DNA of 64,000 nucleotides from the NCBI GenBank assembly GCA_023846275.1, contig CM043868.1, positions 16,029,755 through 16,093,754 of the forward strand, given 5' to 3'. Source of the DNA: Vanilla planifolia (taxonomy: Eukaryota; Streptophyta; Magnoliopsida; Asparagales; Orchidaceae). The notes below the pieces were generated by a model. That model saw only the letters and a list, made by a program, of their open reading frames with translations, had not been told where the DNA came from and ran no database searches. Each line of letters opens with the position of its first letter. Position 1 is the stretch's first letter. This document shows, piece by piece, positions 41,218-55,195 of the stretch. Made by a program: the position numbers and the translations under genes.

Positions 41218-42234
41218 AAGCTTAGGGTTACTCCCAGGGCCCGTGTCTTCATGTGGAGGTTGCTGGTGATCACCTTCCATCGGCGGTGTGGTTGACCAGC
41301 CGCAAGCTTTGCAATTCTCCCACCTGCTAGCAGGGCTGCGAGGAAGACGAGTCCTTGCAGCACGTTTTCTGGCGCTGCTCGAAAGCCCAAGAAATTTGGG
41401 TTGACCGCACTGTTCGAGCAGTGTTGACCTGCTTGGACCAACACTCAATGTTTGACCAGTCTACGGGCACCGATTTACCGTTCATTGACCAGATCATCCG
41501 GTTCGTCGGATCTCCTACTGCTCGCCAGGGTGCTGGGCAATTGGTTGCGGCCACTATTGCGACTACATTGTACTATATTTGGTCGAGGAGGAATGCAGCT
41601 AGGCACAACATCCCGATGCCTCTCCCGGGTTCTACTATTCGGACCATCTTAGTTGAGGTTCACTCGTCTCTCAACCGACATCTCTCTATCTCCTCCCTGT
41701 CCTGCGGGAACCCTGACAAGTCCACGGACTTGCTTGTCACGCATAGTTGGATTCCCCCCCTATAGGTTGGATCATAGTGAACTGCGATGAGGCGGTTGGT
41801 GATTTGATGGCCGGGTTGGGGGTGGTCGTGCGGGATTGTTAGGGTAGACCTCTCCTGGTGGCTGGTAAACGGTTGTTGTCCCAGGCTGTTGACATGATGG
41901 AGACTCAGGCTTTGCTTATGACGCTTGACATGATTGGGATCTTCTTCCCCTGCACCGGGCTGTGGAACTCCAATCTGACTCTATGATGGTCATTCAGGAG
42001 GTACACGAATTGATGTCTTTACCCCCGGGATCGGGTGTCTTTGCTGTTACTATCCAGTATGCTTCGGGTCTTGAGGTCGTTCGCTTTTTACACATTCTCA
42101 GAGACGGGAACAAGCCTGCTAATTGGGCTGCTCGGGCTGCGTGCTCTAACGACTTCGTCTGGGGCCTTGAGGACCCTATTCCGAAGCCCCTGCTTGACCT
42201 CATGTTATCTGATTTCACTTTCAATCCCCCTTGA
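41218..42234 (+). pseudogene. LINE-2 zf-RVT and RNase H region
   Basis: Continues in shifted frames (shift near 41265, another near 41765). zf-RVT: CEEDESLQHVFWRCSKAQEIW near 41338-41400. RNase H: IIVNCDEA (first Asp), GLGVVVRDC followed by a stop, METQALL (Glu), LQSDSMMVI (Asp), then HILRDGNKPANWAARAAC, where the usual final Asp is Asn. It ends at TGA 42232-42234. LINE-1 has lost this domain. Confidence 0.82.
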
Positions 42235-42293
42235 GGGTCTTTTTGTAATTTGGCATTTGCCTTGATATAATAGTTATTATATCCTCTTCAAAA

Positions 42294-42714
42294 TATATAT
42301 ATATATATATATAATTATTTAGTTATGTAAAATTAAATTTTTTATTTATTTTTGTTTGATCTAGAATGGCTTTTGTGTTTACATTTCAAATAAAATTGAA
42401 GAATAAAATATCTCAAAATTTGGAGCATATTAGTGTAGATGAGTTTAACGTGATAATTTTGTTCAAATTGAAAGTTATTTGAAATTTCTAAAGATTTTAA
42501 GAAAAAAATTTCTAATAATCATTTCCTCATGATTTAATGCAACAATGGAAGACAGTACGAAGGGCTGCTGGCGGGTTACTTCAACTTATCAAAAGAAAGA
42601 GAGAGAGAGAAGTTATTACGGTAAGGATAAAACAAGTAGAAGAAAAAAATTATGGAAATGCTACAGCAGGCTTTTTTTACAAAGAAATCTTAATTTTATA
42701 ATTTTTAATTATTA
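42294..42714. other. End of tandem unit B
   Basis: Resumes unit sequence after LINE-2 (AT tract, then a stretch matching 54757-55195) including the (GA)n tract at about 42597-42612. The B/C junction lies in a T/A-rich stretch near 42700-42715. Confidence 0.6.
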
Positions 42715-45700
42715 AAAGTTTTTTTTAGCACAAGTCAAGCTTTTTTTTGAACTAGTTGATATCCCAAGTCATACTTGAGTGCTCTTAAGCACACCTATCT
42801 AAACATTCATCTAATGGAGTAGACTATGATGACTTAGAACATCCTACTAATCGTCTTTTAAAATAAAATGGTTTACATTCCATAATTGTATTTTTTATCA
42901 TGCTTTTAGTATAGCTCCATATCATTCAAGGAGACAATTGGCAAACTTGTATTTATAAAAGTAGTTGATTTTAACTATTGACTAAAAACTTTTAAATAGA
43001 AACCTATCACATATTGATAGGTCATCTAATATAATACCAAGCATAGGATAAATCTAAATTAATTTTATACTTAAAATCAAATATAAACAAGTCTTAATTA
43101 TTAATAGATATGAAATTTAAATAAAATTTGATGTTTTTAAAATATGAAGAAAATATTTCAAAACCTTGGAATGTTTGATACAATAGTTTAAAGCACAAGT
43201 TCTTTGAGTTTTCTAAACAATGTTTAAAGATCACTCAAACACTATCTTGAATGGAAGAGATATGCTCACAATTATACAATAATGTAGATCAAAATTAAAC
43301 ATAGGTTTGACTACTGTAAGCCAGATCAACCATTTGATGATTGAATGCCACTTGCTTGATTTATTGAGATAAAGGACTAGTGGGAGGGTGGTCTCAATCA
43401 TCGTTGGCTAATTAATCAAATCAAAATCAGCAAGCATGCCTTGGAAAAACAAGCTTAGGCGAAAAAAAAGTTTTGGGCCCTAAAAAATTGATTGTAACTT
43501 GGAAATCCAATCTTGACCTAAAAAAACATGGTTGAGCCTTCAAAAATTTGATGGATCTTATGTTTTTTAATTACTTTTTTGAAAAAACTACATAGAAAAA
43601 TTATTGATGGTATTCAATCGATTAAATGAGATATTATTAAAAAAAGATTATTTATATTGGCCCTTATAATACCTAATGTGCCTACTCTTTTGTCAAGTTG
43701 TTATTGTTTCATGATTGACTTCAGATCACAATACAACTACATCCTATTACATCTTAAGCACATTCTTATTTTTGTTCAACTTAGAAAAATAGGCTACAAG
43801 TTTACAAGTATTCCATTAATCTAAAGATAAAAAAAAATAGAACCATCCTCTAGACTTTCTCTTTCATCTTCCATTTTCTTTTGCTCCTCATTTGCCTTCT
43901 TCTATTATTACTCACCATCTTTCAAGAAATTTATGTAGACCCTCAATTGAAAAACAATCTTTGCAGAACATGATGTAGATTGATGAGATACCTCAAACCA
44001 ATTGTGTAATTTACCTTAGGATGTAGTCGTTGATCAAGTTTTCTCGTATGAGCAAGAAGACAATCTTGTGCACGGGTGATTGTGAGCATTTATTTAGCTT
44101 ATATTTATGTTATCATATGGTAAGGTCCTTGCTATTTTCTTATTTATAAAATGATAAATAGTAAAAAACAATCTTAAATGTTTTTTAAATAATAGTCCTT
44201 TTTATGATTTAACATAGAAGCTTTCATATATGCATAATAAATTTCTCATTTTTTTGCTTATAAATCTCTTTTCTTAATTTTTTTCTATTTATAAAAATCT
44301 TTTTTTCCAATAATTATTTAACATAAATTCTATATTGTAATAGATAAGTACCACATGCACACATACATCTCTGTTTTATATGATTATAAAAATAGATTCA
44401 TATTAAAATATTTGAAGTAGAAAATCTCCTTTTAATAATGTCTCTCTTAATTTACAATACCTTAATTTAGAGATGAGTATAGCCATTTTTTTAAAATATT
44501 TGTCATATAACTTTTCTTTATAATTATGTGATCTAAACTTCTCTTTAAAATTATAGTGAAATTAAACACATATTGGATTACAAGAACTCACAATTCCATT
44601 GGCAAATAAAAAAATTACTCAAACCTTGTTAGCATCATTTAATCATTTCAATTTGTTATCTCAAACCAGCTTTTATTATTAAAATAGAATCACATACCGC
44701 CCACATAGTTATATTCTACAACATGATATCTAAAATAACTTTAGTAAAATATTTTTGACTAAGTCATATCTTTATTTTTCATCTCCTTGGCTCCTATGAA
44801 ATTTATCAATATGACATCAATTATATTAATACTAAGTAAAAAGTAAGTTAATTGAAAGTAGTTTAATAGATAATTATTTATACATATAAGTCAATACAAG
44901 TTTTAGATAATGTTACATGTTTTGTTAATATCTTCATAAGAAAATAAATAAATTAAAAGATGCCAAACTAATTATGAATATGAAATAAAAAGTTTTTTAA
45001 GCTTCTTTTTCACTATTTTTTTATTTCTTTTCTTTATTGGTCCATTGACTCCCTTTTCAATTATATAAGTTTCAAAATAACATCATCAAATTAATATGAT
45101 AAATCAATGATCTCAACATTGAATTATACCCTTCTAAAATACCTTTCATAAGTCTTTTTGTTTAATCAAACTGATAAAAACTCTACCCTTTTTACTTGAT
45201 AATGTTCTAAACCTTATTCTCATAGTCTTATCTTTTAGCCTATACAATTTTTAAAGCTAGTAATTGTCAAATTATTATAAACGTTTCTCTTATTTGACAT
45301 ATTAATTCTCACATGTAATTTTGTGTATCAAACATGTGATATTACATAAGAAAATTTACAAAAAATTAAATAAACATGTGACAAGCATAACATATGAATT
45401 AACAATCATATAAAATTATCAAAAATCTATAAACTAAGCTTTTAGAATTTCATAAAATCTAGCTCTTAAGACTCTTAATTTATAAGTATCAAACATCAAG
45501 CAAATATTAGATTCATTTTTTTCTATCTTGAATTCATAGTCTTTACTCTTTAAACCATGCCTTTTCTATTGCGAGTAAAGCCTCACATGAACTCCACAAA
45601 ATTCAAAGTTTTCTTCCCACCTTGGCTTCACCTACTAAACTTTTGAAAATAGAAAAACTCAAAATCAATCATAAAATTCTCTTAAATAGTTCATCATCCT

Positions 45701-47788
45701 TTGTTATACTTTAGTAAAATGCTAATAGCCCATTCCATGATCAATCCCTATTTTATAACTTTTAATTTGGATCATTTGTATTCTCATTTGTTCCTATGCA
45801 CTAGAGTATCACAAATTGATAAAACTATTAATTTTATATCATCAATGCACAAAACTTTAATTAAGTGGAGATTATACTATGCTTAACATTTCTTAGAAGT
45901 TTTTCACTAATTCTATGACTAATAATAGCATATTTGAGGTTTCAATCACTGGTTAACATTATAGGTAAAGAAGAATTTTAGTATTTAAAAAATATTATAT
46001 TTTTAATCAAAGTTTTAACCTAAATATAATTTTTTAAATATTTTTATCAAATATCCTCAAAAAATTCTCTAATATATTTTAAATGAAATTTACCATAAAG
46101 ACTTTAATACCCCTCAAATTTTTATAACCTTTTAACATTATTTAATATATTTAATAATTATTTCTTTAAAAAGTATTTAAATAATTCTTTTTCTCACAAA
46201 TACAATCCCTTATACATATCAATTTACACAAAAGTACTATTGTTTACTATAAAACTTTTATAATTTGTTGTTTTTCTCTTGTATAAATAAAATCTCTTCC
46301 TGAAACATCTTTTGAAAATATTTTTTAAGAATACTTTTTCTATGTAAAAACTATCATCGAATAGAGCTTTCATCTTTCTCCTTCCTTGGATTGAAGTTTT
46401 CTGATTTTAAATTCTGTTAATATTGAGCTTGAATGAAGTTAATTTAGCAAATAATTTTTAAAAGACTTCAAACTTTACATGCTCAAGTGGCTAGTTGAAA
46501 CTTTTATATTAAAAGCTGTCAAAGATAACAAGTTTATAATATTTCTTATTGGCTTGAAATTGAAGTAATTTTTATTAATATAATACCAAGAGTTCTACAT
46601 GTTAATAAATTTTAGAAATTTAAATGTAATAAAACTTAGTAAATAAAGTTCATATAGTTTTCTTCATGTTTTTATGTCATAAGTTTCTCATAAGAGTTTT
46701 ATCAAATTTAATGTCATACTTGTTTATTATTCTTAAGATATTTAATTCATGCTTGTTGTTTAATCTTTAATAAACACAAAATTTACTCATATTTATATGA
46801 AATGTTAAAGTATTTTATTAGATGATCGGTTGAGATGTAACATCTCTCATCTTTTTTTGATACATCAATTATTGAAGAAGATTGGATATAAAAAGCATGA
46901 TTCGACTACTCAATAGTTGTTCTATTATGTAGGACATATGACGTTTCTTAAATAATCAAATAATGCAAGATTTATCTTGATTTTTTATGCATAGAATAAC
47001 AACAACAAAGTTGATAATCATGAACCTTTTTTTGAAAATGAGATTTTAAGATAGTAATGATATAACCCTTGCAAATTTTATAGATAAATGTATAATATAT
47101 CTCTCAATTATTGGTGAATTCATATCAATGAAATTAGTTTAAAAGAAAAAAAGAAAAATAAAATGTGAAATCTAAAAGAATTGGAGAGGAGACAATCACA
47201 AAATCAGTCATCTTCTTTAATACTATTTTATTTTAGTTCTTGTTTATGTAATAGATAACAAATGTGATAAAGAAATACTTATTATTCAAATAAAATATTA
47301 CAATTTAGATCATTTATCTAATGGTATCTTGTATAGAGTATGGATTGTTGAAATAATATGATAGATATAAACATTATTTATTATTAAGCTTAAGAAGTTT
47401 GCAATAAAAATATTTATAAATCTTGTCCACAGACGTGTGAATTCAATTTCAAGCATAAACTTGTATATGCAAAAATAAGATTAGTAATAAAAAAAAGATT
47501 AGATTAACTTTCATAAATTCAAATTAGCAACATGCATAATTCTCTTAAAATAATCCAACGTAATTATCTTAAACTTAATTAGAATGTTAACTAGATAAAT
47601 TATCACATTGCTAAAAGACATAAGACGAGAATGAAACGAAAAGCAAGCATTTACTTAATATGTTAACGCATTTTAGGTGGCAAGGCGCATCCAGCGATAA
47701 GTCCACTTTCTTATCTCTATTTCCACGAGGCCGTATTAAAATGTTCGCCAAAACCAAAAGCAAGCGCACTAAATGAAGCTGCCGACTT
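42715..47788. other. AT-rich 5' part of unit C, no gene seen
   Basis: The first 1.1 kb (42715-43852) has no counterpart in this window because the A/B junction was deleted. The rest aligns with units A and B. Segment 45039-46245 is missing from A and 45844-47513 from B. No coding region is supported. Confidence 0.65.
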
Positions 47789-47862
47789 GTGGGTCCCATT
47801 TAAAATAACAATTTATTATAATGCACATGGTTCCGTTTCCAGGCTAAGAAAATGGGCCCCAC
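47789..47862 (+). promoter_or_regulatory. Pair of TCP-like sites upstream of PPCK C
   Basis: GTGGGTCC at 47789-47796 and GGCCCCAC at 47855-47862, the same spacing and sequence as in unit A. Confidence 0.35.
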
Positions 47863-48192
47863 TTCATCGAAAGAACAGCCAGTAACTAAGTTAACGGACG
47901 AGTAACATCCGCTGAACCGTACCCATGGTTTGACGTCGGAGACTTGTCCGACTCTTTAAAGTATAACTTTCGGAAGACCGTACTAGCCTCTAGGTATAAC
48001 TTTATAATTGGCTTTGTAACTTTTTGTCTGTGCTATTTGGGAGGGTAGTTTCGGTAGTCCAGAAAAAGTTGAGTGCTTTTCTGAAGTGCAATATTGCGGT
48101 CGGATGAGGATCCCACGGTAAAATTTAAATGAAGTTATGACGAAGTTTCAAACGGAATATGCCGAGGATATTTCAGTCCATTACACGGTTTC

Positions 48193-48200
48193 TATAAATA
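48193..48200 (+). promoter_or_regulatory. TATA box of PPCK C
   Basis: TATAAATA 45 bp upstream of the ATG; same position as in the other two copies. Confidence 0.65.
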
Positions 48201-48244
48201 GATGTGCAGCAGAGTGATGAGGCGGCGAAGTTCTAGACTAAAGA

Positions 48245-49233
48245 ATGAGCAAGGAACTGCAAAAGAATTACAGCATCGGAGAGGAGATCGGCCATGGCCG
48301 GTTTGGTGTGGTCTTCCGGTGCCACTCCCTGGATTCTGGCGAGGTCTACGCCGTCAAGTCCGTCGACAAGTCCCTCCTCGCTGACCCCGTCGATCTCGAC
48401 GGTGCAGAGCGGGAGGCCAAAATCGGTCAAATAGCCGCCGCCGGGAATCCTCATGTGGTCCAGATACACGCGGCGTACGAGGACGAGGTGTCGATTCATC
48501 TCGTGATGGATCTATGCGAAGGAGGTGACTTAATCGACCGGATCGCGGCTGGGGAAGGAGCGCCGATGCGGCAGGAAGAGGCGGCAGAGCTGATGCAGGC
48601 GCTGATGGAGGCGGTGGCTTTGTGTCACCGGCGGGGAGTGGCGCATCGGGACTTGAAGCCGGATAATATTATGTTCGATGGGAAGGGGAGGTTGCTGCTC
48701 GCGGATTTCGGATCGGCGGAATGCTTTGGGGACGGGAGGGCGATGAGGGGAATCGTTGGGACGCCGTACTACGTAGCGCCTGAGGTTCTTGCGGGGAGGG
48801 ATTACGGGGAGAAGGTGGATGTGTGGAGCGCAGGGGTTGTGCTCTACATAATGCTGGGGGGCATACCACCCTTTTATGGCGACACCGCGGCGGAGATCTT
48901 TGAGGCAGTGCTGAGGGGGAATCTTCGCTTTCCAACGAGGATTTTTGGCAGAGTGTCGCCATCGGCGAAGGATCTCATCCGCAGGATGCTCTGCAAAGAC
49001 GTCTCCCGCCGATTCTCTGCCGAGCAAGTTCTCAGTAAGTCTCACCTTGTCTCTCTTCTTGGCTTCAGATCTTTCCTGCATTAAAGATGTGAAGTTATCT
49101 TGATTTCTTCATCTTGCGTCTCTAGCTTGACTTATTTATACATCGTTTATAATCTGAGAGGGAATTTTTGTAACCAGGGCATCCATGGCTTACGAGCCGC
49201 AGTGGAACAAGGTGCTTGGTGGATCTGACTTGA
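48245..49233 (+). CDS. PPCK: Phosphoenolpyruvate carboxylase kinase, copy C (two exons)
   Basis: Intact 281-residue PEP carboxylase kinase with exons 48245-49034 and 49178-49233 and the same splice sites as copy A (GTAAGT donor, CAG acceptor, phase-1 junction giving VLRHPW). All kinase motifs are present: GHGRFG 16-21, K38, HRDLKPDN with D136, DFG 154-156, APE 178-180. It differs from copy A at residues 76 (Ala for Ser), 97 (Ile for Phe), 104 (Glu for Gly) and 110 (Gln for Glu); from residue 111 to the end of exon 1 the proteins are identical. Intron retention would again give a 16-codon alternative tail. Promoter elements match copy A. It is probably functional and partly redundant with A. 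Confidence 0.92.
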
Positions 49234-50853
49234 AGCATAAATAGAACGGAGAAGAGGATAAAGAGGATTTCTAGCAAGATCTCTGCTTCTGTAGATATAT
49301 GAGTTTGATCTGCTAAACTATCCGATCGAGTTTTTCCCTTTTCTGCTTCTGTAGATCTCTGCTGCTTGTTTTCTTCCCTGTACATTTGTTTCAGCGTTTA
49401 GTTAAAGCTGTTCTGTATGTGGAAAGAAAATGAATAGAAAATATTATTTTATATTATTCGCCGAATCTTTCATGTTGCTTGCTTGAACCTCAAGAAAGGG
49501 ACATTAAAATGTTTTATTTGCGGACTTTAGCTGCTACGGCAAAGCAAGTTTAGAAACCCTTTAATTGGATCCAAATTGTGTTCAAAATTCAAAGATTCCA
49601 AATAGACCTTTCAAGGATTTTGATGTGTAAGAAAAACATGGAAGAGATGTGAGGAAGGATAAATAAAAAAATAAATAAAATAAATAAAAGTAAATTACAT
49701 GTGCTTTTCATGGACCCGAGAGGGAATACACACAATCGCATATTCCAGGTTTATGCTTTACCTTTCATTCACTATTTGATTCCGTTCGCAAAAAAAAATA
49801 AAAAAGCAAATTAAATACTACAAGAGTTTCCTTAATTTTCTAGTGAGCTTAAGCCAAGCAAATTGTATTTAAATAAACGATTGTGATGCATTTCGCCACA
49901 ACTGGTCAATTATCAAGCACCGTCCATTGCTAAAGGATGGTACTTATTTAAATGGAACCATGTTTTATAAATCAATAATGCCATTATCTCAAAAGCATAT
50001 TGTGACGTACCATTTCTTCTCACGTCCATCACACAATAAAGGAACGATCATAGTTGAGATGAAGGTAAATTAATGGATGTTGTCATGCCATGTCAGCAAA
50101 TTACACATAATTGATGATGATGATGACTCCAGAGACTTTTTAAAAGGTCATAACGTGGAGGGACCAAGAAAAGAAAAAGTGGAATGAAACTTTTTTTTAT
50201 CTTAAGATATGTAAACCGGAAAAGGTAAATTTTAATTTTGATGATTGGGTTCTGTTTGGTCTGAAGGCTGGGCTGCTTTCCAGCAACATGTTAAGGATCA
50301 GTCTTGTTTGGTTGGTTTTTTTTAGCAACTTAAGACCAAGATATATCAAATATTATTATATTTTGACGTAATGCAATGAATTTTGTTATATTTTTTATCA
50401 AAAAAATTCAAACTTATTATTAAATTATTTGAATTAGTATTATTTTGTTGAATATATATAAATATAAGTTTAATTTTCTTCAAGTGTTTGAATAACTATT
50501 GGTATATATGATACTTGATAGTATTGATAAAAATTTTATTGAGACTTATACTTAAAAAGATTTTTATTTGAAAGAAATTTGATAATTATAAAGTAAATTT
50601 AGTCAAATCTCATATTAAAAATTAAATATAATATTAAAATTTTAATACAACCCTTACGTATAGACTTAAATTTTTTTATGTTTTTGAATATTTTCTTATA
50701 ATGTATTGCGCTAAACTATGCTTGCAACTCTTACAAATATATTTATTTCATCGTCTAGGCTCAAAAGACATTAAGATGACAACACAATAAGATTAAAAAG
50801 CATACGATCATATTGTATTAATATAAAAAGGTTTATAAACTATACTTCAAGAA

Positions 50854-50855
<2 letters not shown>

Positions 50856-50918
<63 letters not shown>
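50856..50918. repeat. (TA)n microsatellite
   Basis: About 63 bp of TA repeats; the same site in unit A (near 5838) is not expanded. Confidence 0.95.
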
Positions 50919-50920
<2 letters not shown>

Positions 50921-53900
50921 CATAAAAATGATAGGAAATCATAATAATTAAAATTTTAAAACAAACAAAACCCAACCTCTCAAATTTGCGTATAGAAAGA
51001 AGAGTTGAGGATTAAACAAAAAAAAAACGTAGAAGAGATAAAACCAACAAATAATAATGAGGTCATTGTCATAGTAATCACAGATGTTTATCTAAGTTTT
51101 GAAAACGAAAGTAATGATGGAGGGCACAACTGTTCCTTAATGAAGCATGCCTTGTTGGCCTCAATATTTTGTCATTACATCACTTTTCTACTGTTACTTT
51201 ATGTCTCACCGTTATCCTAACAATAATTTTTCTCTTGAAGTGGTCCTACTTGAGGGCCATCTCTCATATTTTAGAAACTTAATTGAATTCAGCCCTTTTT
51301 TAATTGATAAAATTCTATTTGTGTTTTTATTAAGACAAAAAAAACTATTGCCACAATAATACACTTCTTACTTGAAATATGACATTAATGACAAAAACTT
51401 AAAACAAATAAAATAATCATGATTTTATTATTTTTATATGTATGTATGTTTGATGATTTAATTTTTCTCATCATTATTGATGAGAAATGTAACTTTTGTA
51501 CTATAAATAATTATCTATTTATTACAAAAATTCATCCAATTAAAAGACATTTATTTAGTTATTTATTTTTATTTTATTTAAAAATATTTATTTTTTTATA
51601 TCAAGTAATAAACAAAAAAAAGATAACAAAGTCAATCATCAAATATATTGACACTGTTTAATGTGAAATAAAAAATCGCATATTTATGAAAAATAATATT
51701 ATTTTTTTATTAATAAAAGTTTTATTAGGTGTTAAAATAAAAATATTATAAGATAGCCAATATTATGGACTTTAATGCAGTTTCAATTGTTGAGATATAA
51801 AGATGATGGTGCAAGTAATCCAATGATTATATCGTCCCCTTATTCTGAAGTCTTGCATGTTTTATCTCATGTTTGTGCACCTCTTCCATCATAGCTTGAT
51901 GTCTTAATACATTGCCATGGTGATGAAATGCATACTTGAACATTAGCATGAAAATATTGTGTATGAACAAATATTTTATATACTATGTCAATGGAGGGCT
52001 CTTTAATAGCATCACATGACATAAATATTAAAGGATAACAATGTGGATAAATACTCATAACTATGATATCAATTCTATATGCCTTTCCTATATCATCGGA
52101 AAAAAATTATTAAATTTTGTGTTTTGTTTGCCATACGAAAGAAAGCATAATATTTATATGAATCAAGTGTGATTTCTAACCAATAAAATCATTCTTAACT
52201 TTTCAACAATGCTTATGAGTAAGATCAAATATATCAAGATAGGTGATAGAAGACAAATTGTATCTTTTGAGTTGATCTAGTTTGTTATACAAGTCTTTTT
52301 TTCTTTTTTTTCTTGTTGTTTTTAGCTCATTGTGGAGGTTAACACACCATATATAAGACATTTATGATTTTTAGTTATTTATGTACATATTTTTATATTT
52401 TCTAAAGTTTTGTCATCTAGTTTAAGCCTAGAATTTAATTATGACTTTTATTCAGATTAATGTTTTGATCCAAGATACAAAATTTTGCCAAACATACTAT
52501 TAATAAATTTTAAGAAGATAATGACTATAATGACACCAAAGTTTTAACCAACTGGCCTCACTTTATCAAAATAAGCTTAATTCTTATTTGTTAAATGGAT
52601 GGAATTTCTTCAAGATTATAAATTTATTTTGAAGCATAGAGTTGGTATATAGTGTTGATGTTAAAAAAGAATTAAAAAATTAGAATAAAAACATACTTAG
52701 AGCAAAGACAATAAAGTAATGATCGTTATAGCAAAATCGAAAAAGACCAACTAGATTTGAACAAGTTTTATTGTAAGTGTGTTCTTGATCAAAATAGTTC
52801 GATTTGGCATAGTTTGATGTGGGTTAGCATTTTCCAGCCTGATTTGTTTTGTTTCAACTAGGTTTAATACCGCTCAGCTTTGGTTATACATCTTTTAGCT
52901 TAGTTTGGTTTGATTCGATGCAATTTAATGCACTTCTAGTTTGTCTTGGTTTGGTTTAATCCAATTTTTTTTTGCGCAATTTAGATCAATTCAACTAATC
53001 CAAGCTAGGTATGGCTCGTGTTGACCTTATTCAACACGTGCTAACCAAGACTGAGGCAATTAAGCATGATTTGGGCATTCAAACATGGTCTAACTTGAAC
53101 CAAGGGCACTATAAGTGCGATTTAGTGAGTCGAGCTAGCTTTGAGACATTTGGGATGTGGATGGGCTTAAGGGTGCCAAATAGGTGTGCAAGGTGAGGGT
53201 CAATGCGATTAGGGTGACCTACTGTATTGAAATTGGTTGGACAACTTCTAGACCCTTCTAAGCAACATGGGCAAGGACATGAGGTTGCGATGCAACTCAC
53301 ATGAGGGCACCTTTAGGAGGAGAGAAATGTTTTGCAAAGCATGTCTATTTTGGGTGGTGCATGAACTCAATATAGGTGATCTTGGTGGCTTGGGAAAGGT
53401 GTGCTCGAAAACTTGGGAAGAAAAAGTTATAAAAATATTTTGAAAGAGGAAGTTTCAATGTGCACATAGTTCTTCCCATATCCTGCAGCAGGTAGGAATG
53501 AGGGGCTTCTTGTAGCAATATGTGATGGATGATGCCAATTCTACTTCGGATTTGTTTTCTTCTTTTTTATTTTGGCGTCAGTGTTTCTTGAGAAATTCGA
53601 TAATGGATGATGGGTGTTGTTTTTTTTTTATTTGCTTCTTCACATAGAATAAGACAATTAAGATAAATGTTTTGGTTTTAAGAGCATTTAAGATTACTTG
53701 ATTAAGTAAGAACTCTCACATTCTTCACCATGAAGGTCCAAATATTTCATTAAGAGCTCTCATATTCAAGATCATGAATTCTAAATTAATGGTGGTTATA
53801 TATTCATGTGATCTAATTACTAATTCATAATTTAGAGGTTTTATTGTAAAGAAAATGAATTCTAAAAGAGTTATAAAGAAGTTAGGGTGGAAAACAAATT

Positions 53901-54681
53901 TGTTAATGTTGAAAAATAATTTTTATTGGTCCCAAAAAGATGTGATGTTGCTTGAATCATATTTATTAGTGGGAATTAACATATAGTTAAATAAATATAA
54001 TAGAATAGAGGTATATGTACTTCAATAATATTCATCAAAACATCGGAATGATTTAAGTATACATATGCAGAAACATCAAAACGAAGATAATCGAGATCAC
54101 ATATCCAACCAATTTTAAGGCATGTGAATCATAATAATAAATGCTATAACTAATCAGAGAAATAAGGTGTTGAATTTGTGGAGATACGTCACCCATTAAA
54201 AATAATACAATGATATTATGTATTCAGTTTAACTTTTGAATTCTAATCTACAAACAAATTTTTTCTATCACTTGGAGTACATCTACTAAAAATCATACTA
54301 AAATTAGTTAATCACCATTTACCAATCCTCATACAATTCTCTTCTAAAGTATCTAATACAGGCCTAACAAAAGCTCATGATATCAGAGCAAATAAAAAAC
54401 ATTATTAATATACAAAAAATACAACATGAATGCGTCACTAGGATAGGTCTTATTCCCTAAATCGGAAACATGAAAATAGATAAGGAACTTTCTTATTGAT
54501 GGATAATGTAATGACAGGTTCAATATAATCCTGTCTTTTCAAGTGGCTTAAGTAACAAATCAACAATAGGACATATTATAAAGATAAGATAAGGTTCAAA
54601 CATGCATAAGTGGACGTCATAAAAAAGCAACATCCAAATGCTCCTAAAAAGTTTTTGACGTTTTTCATGATTGGTTAATAT

Positions 54682-54682
<1 letters not shown>

Positions 54683-54757
<75 letters not shown>
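54683..54757. repeat. (AT)n microsatellite
   Basis: About 75 bp. It is the equivalent of the tract at 9740-9775 in unit A and of the tract that LINE-2 entered in unit B. Confidence 0.95.
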
Positions 54758-54760
<3 letters not shown>

Positions 54761-55195
54761 TTTAGTTATGTAAAATTAAATTTTTTATTTATTTTTGTTT
54801 GATCTAGAATGGCTTTTGTGTTTACATTTCAAATAAAATTGAAGAATAAAATATCTCTAATTTTGGAGCATATTAGTTTAGATGAGTTTAAAGTGATAAT
54901 TTTGTTAAAATTGGAAGTTATTTTAAATTTTTAAATATTTTAAGAAAAACAATTCTAATTAATCATTTCCTTATGATTTAATGCAACAATGGAAGACTGT
55001 ACTAAGGGCTGCTGGCGTTTATTTTCAACTTATCGAGAGAGAGAGAGAGAGAAGCTATTAAGGTCAGGATAAAACAAGTAGAAGAAAAGAACTGAGGAAA
55101 TGCTACAGCAAGCTGGAACTGGGGAACGGAGGAGAGAATTAATCCCAAGATGAACAATTATTTTACAAAGAAATCTTTATTTCATAATTTTTAAT

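Larger units (their letters stand above)
35989..42293 (+). mobile_element. LINE-2: nearly full-length L1-type LINE
   Basis: Inserted in an (AT)n tract of unit B; ATATAT on both sides may be the target duplication but cannot be told from the repeat. It has a GC-rich leader (35989-36465), gag-like domain, zinc knuckle, APE endonuclease, reverse transcriptase, zf-RVT, RNase H and a short 3' end finishing CTCTTCAAAA. About 6.3 kb, a full-length size. It is broken by only a few stops and frameshifts, so it is much younger than LINE-1. Confidence 0.92.
42715..55195 (+). repeat. Tandem unit C (most complete)
   Basis: Third copy, with no large retroelement inserted, and therefore the best guide to the original unit (about 12.5 kb). 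It begins where sequence after the end of B stops matching the end of C (near 42715) and ends near 55195, where downstream single-copy DNA starts. Confidence 0.75.
49234..55195. other. Downstream part of unit C, no gene seen
   Basis: AT-rich and colinear with units A and B. It lacks the A/B block (join near 50371), has an extra stretch of about 55 bp near 49415-49470 and long (TA)n tracts at 50856-50918 and 54683-54757. The 61-codon frame at 53011-53196 is the counterpart of 8068-8253 and is broken in unit B. A (GA)n tract at about 55034-55052 marks the unit end. Confidence 0.65.
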
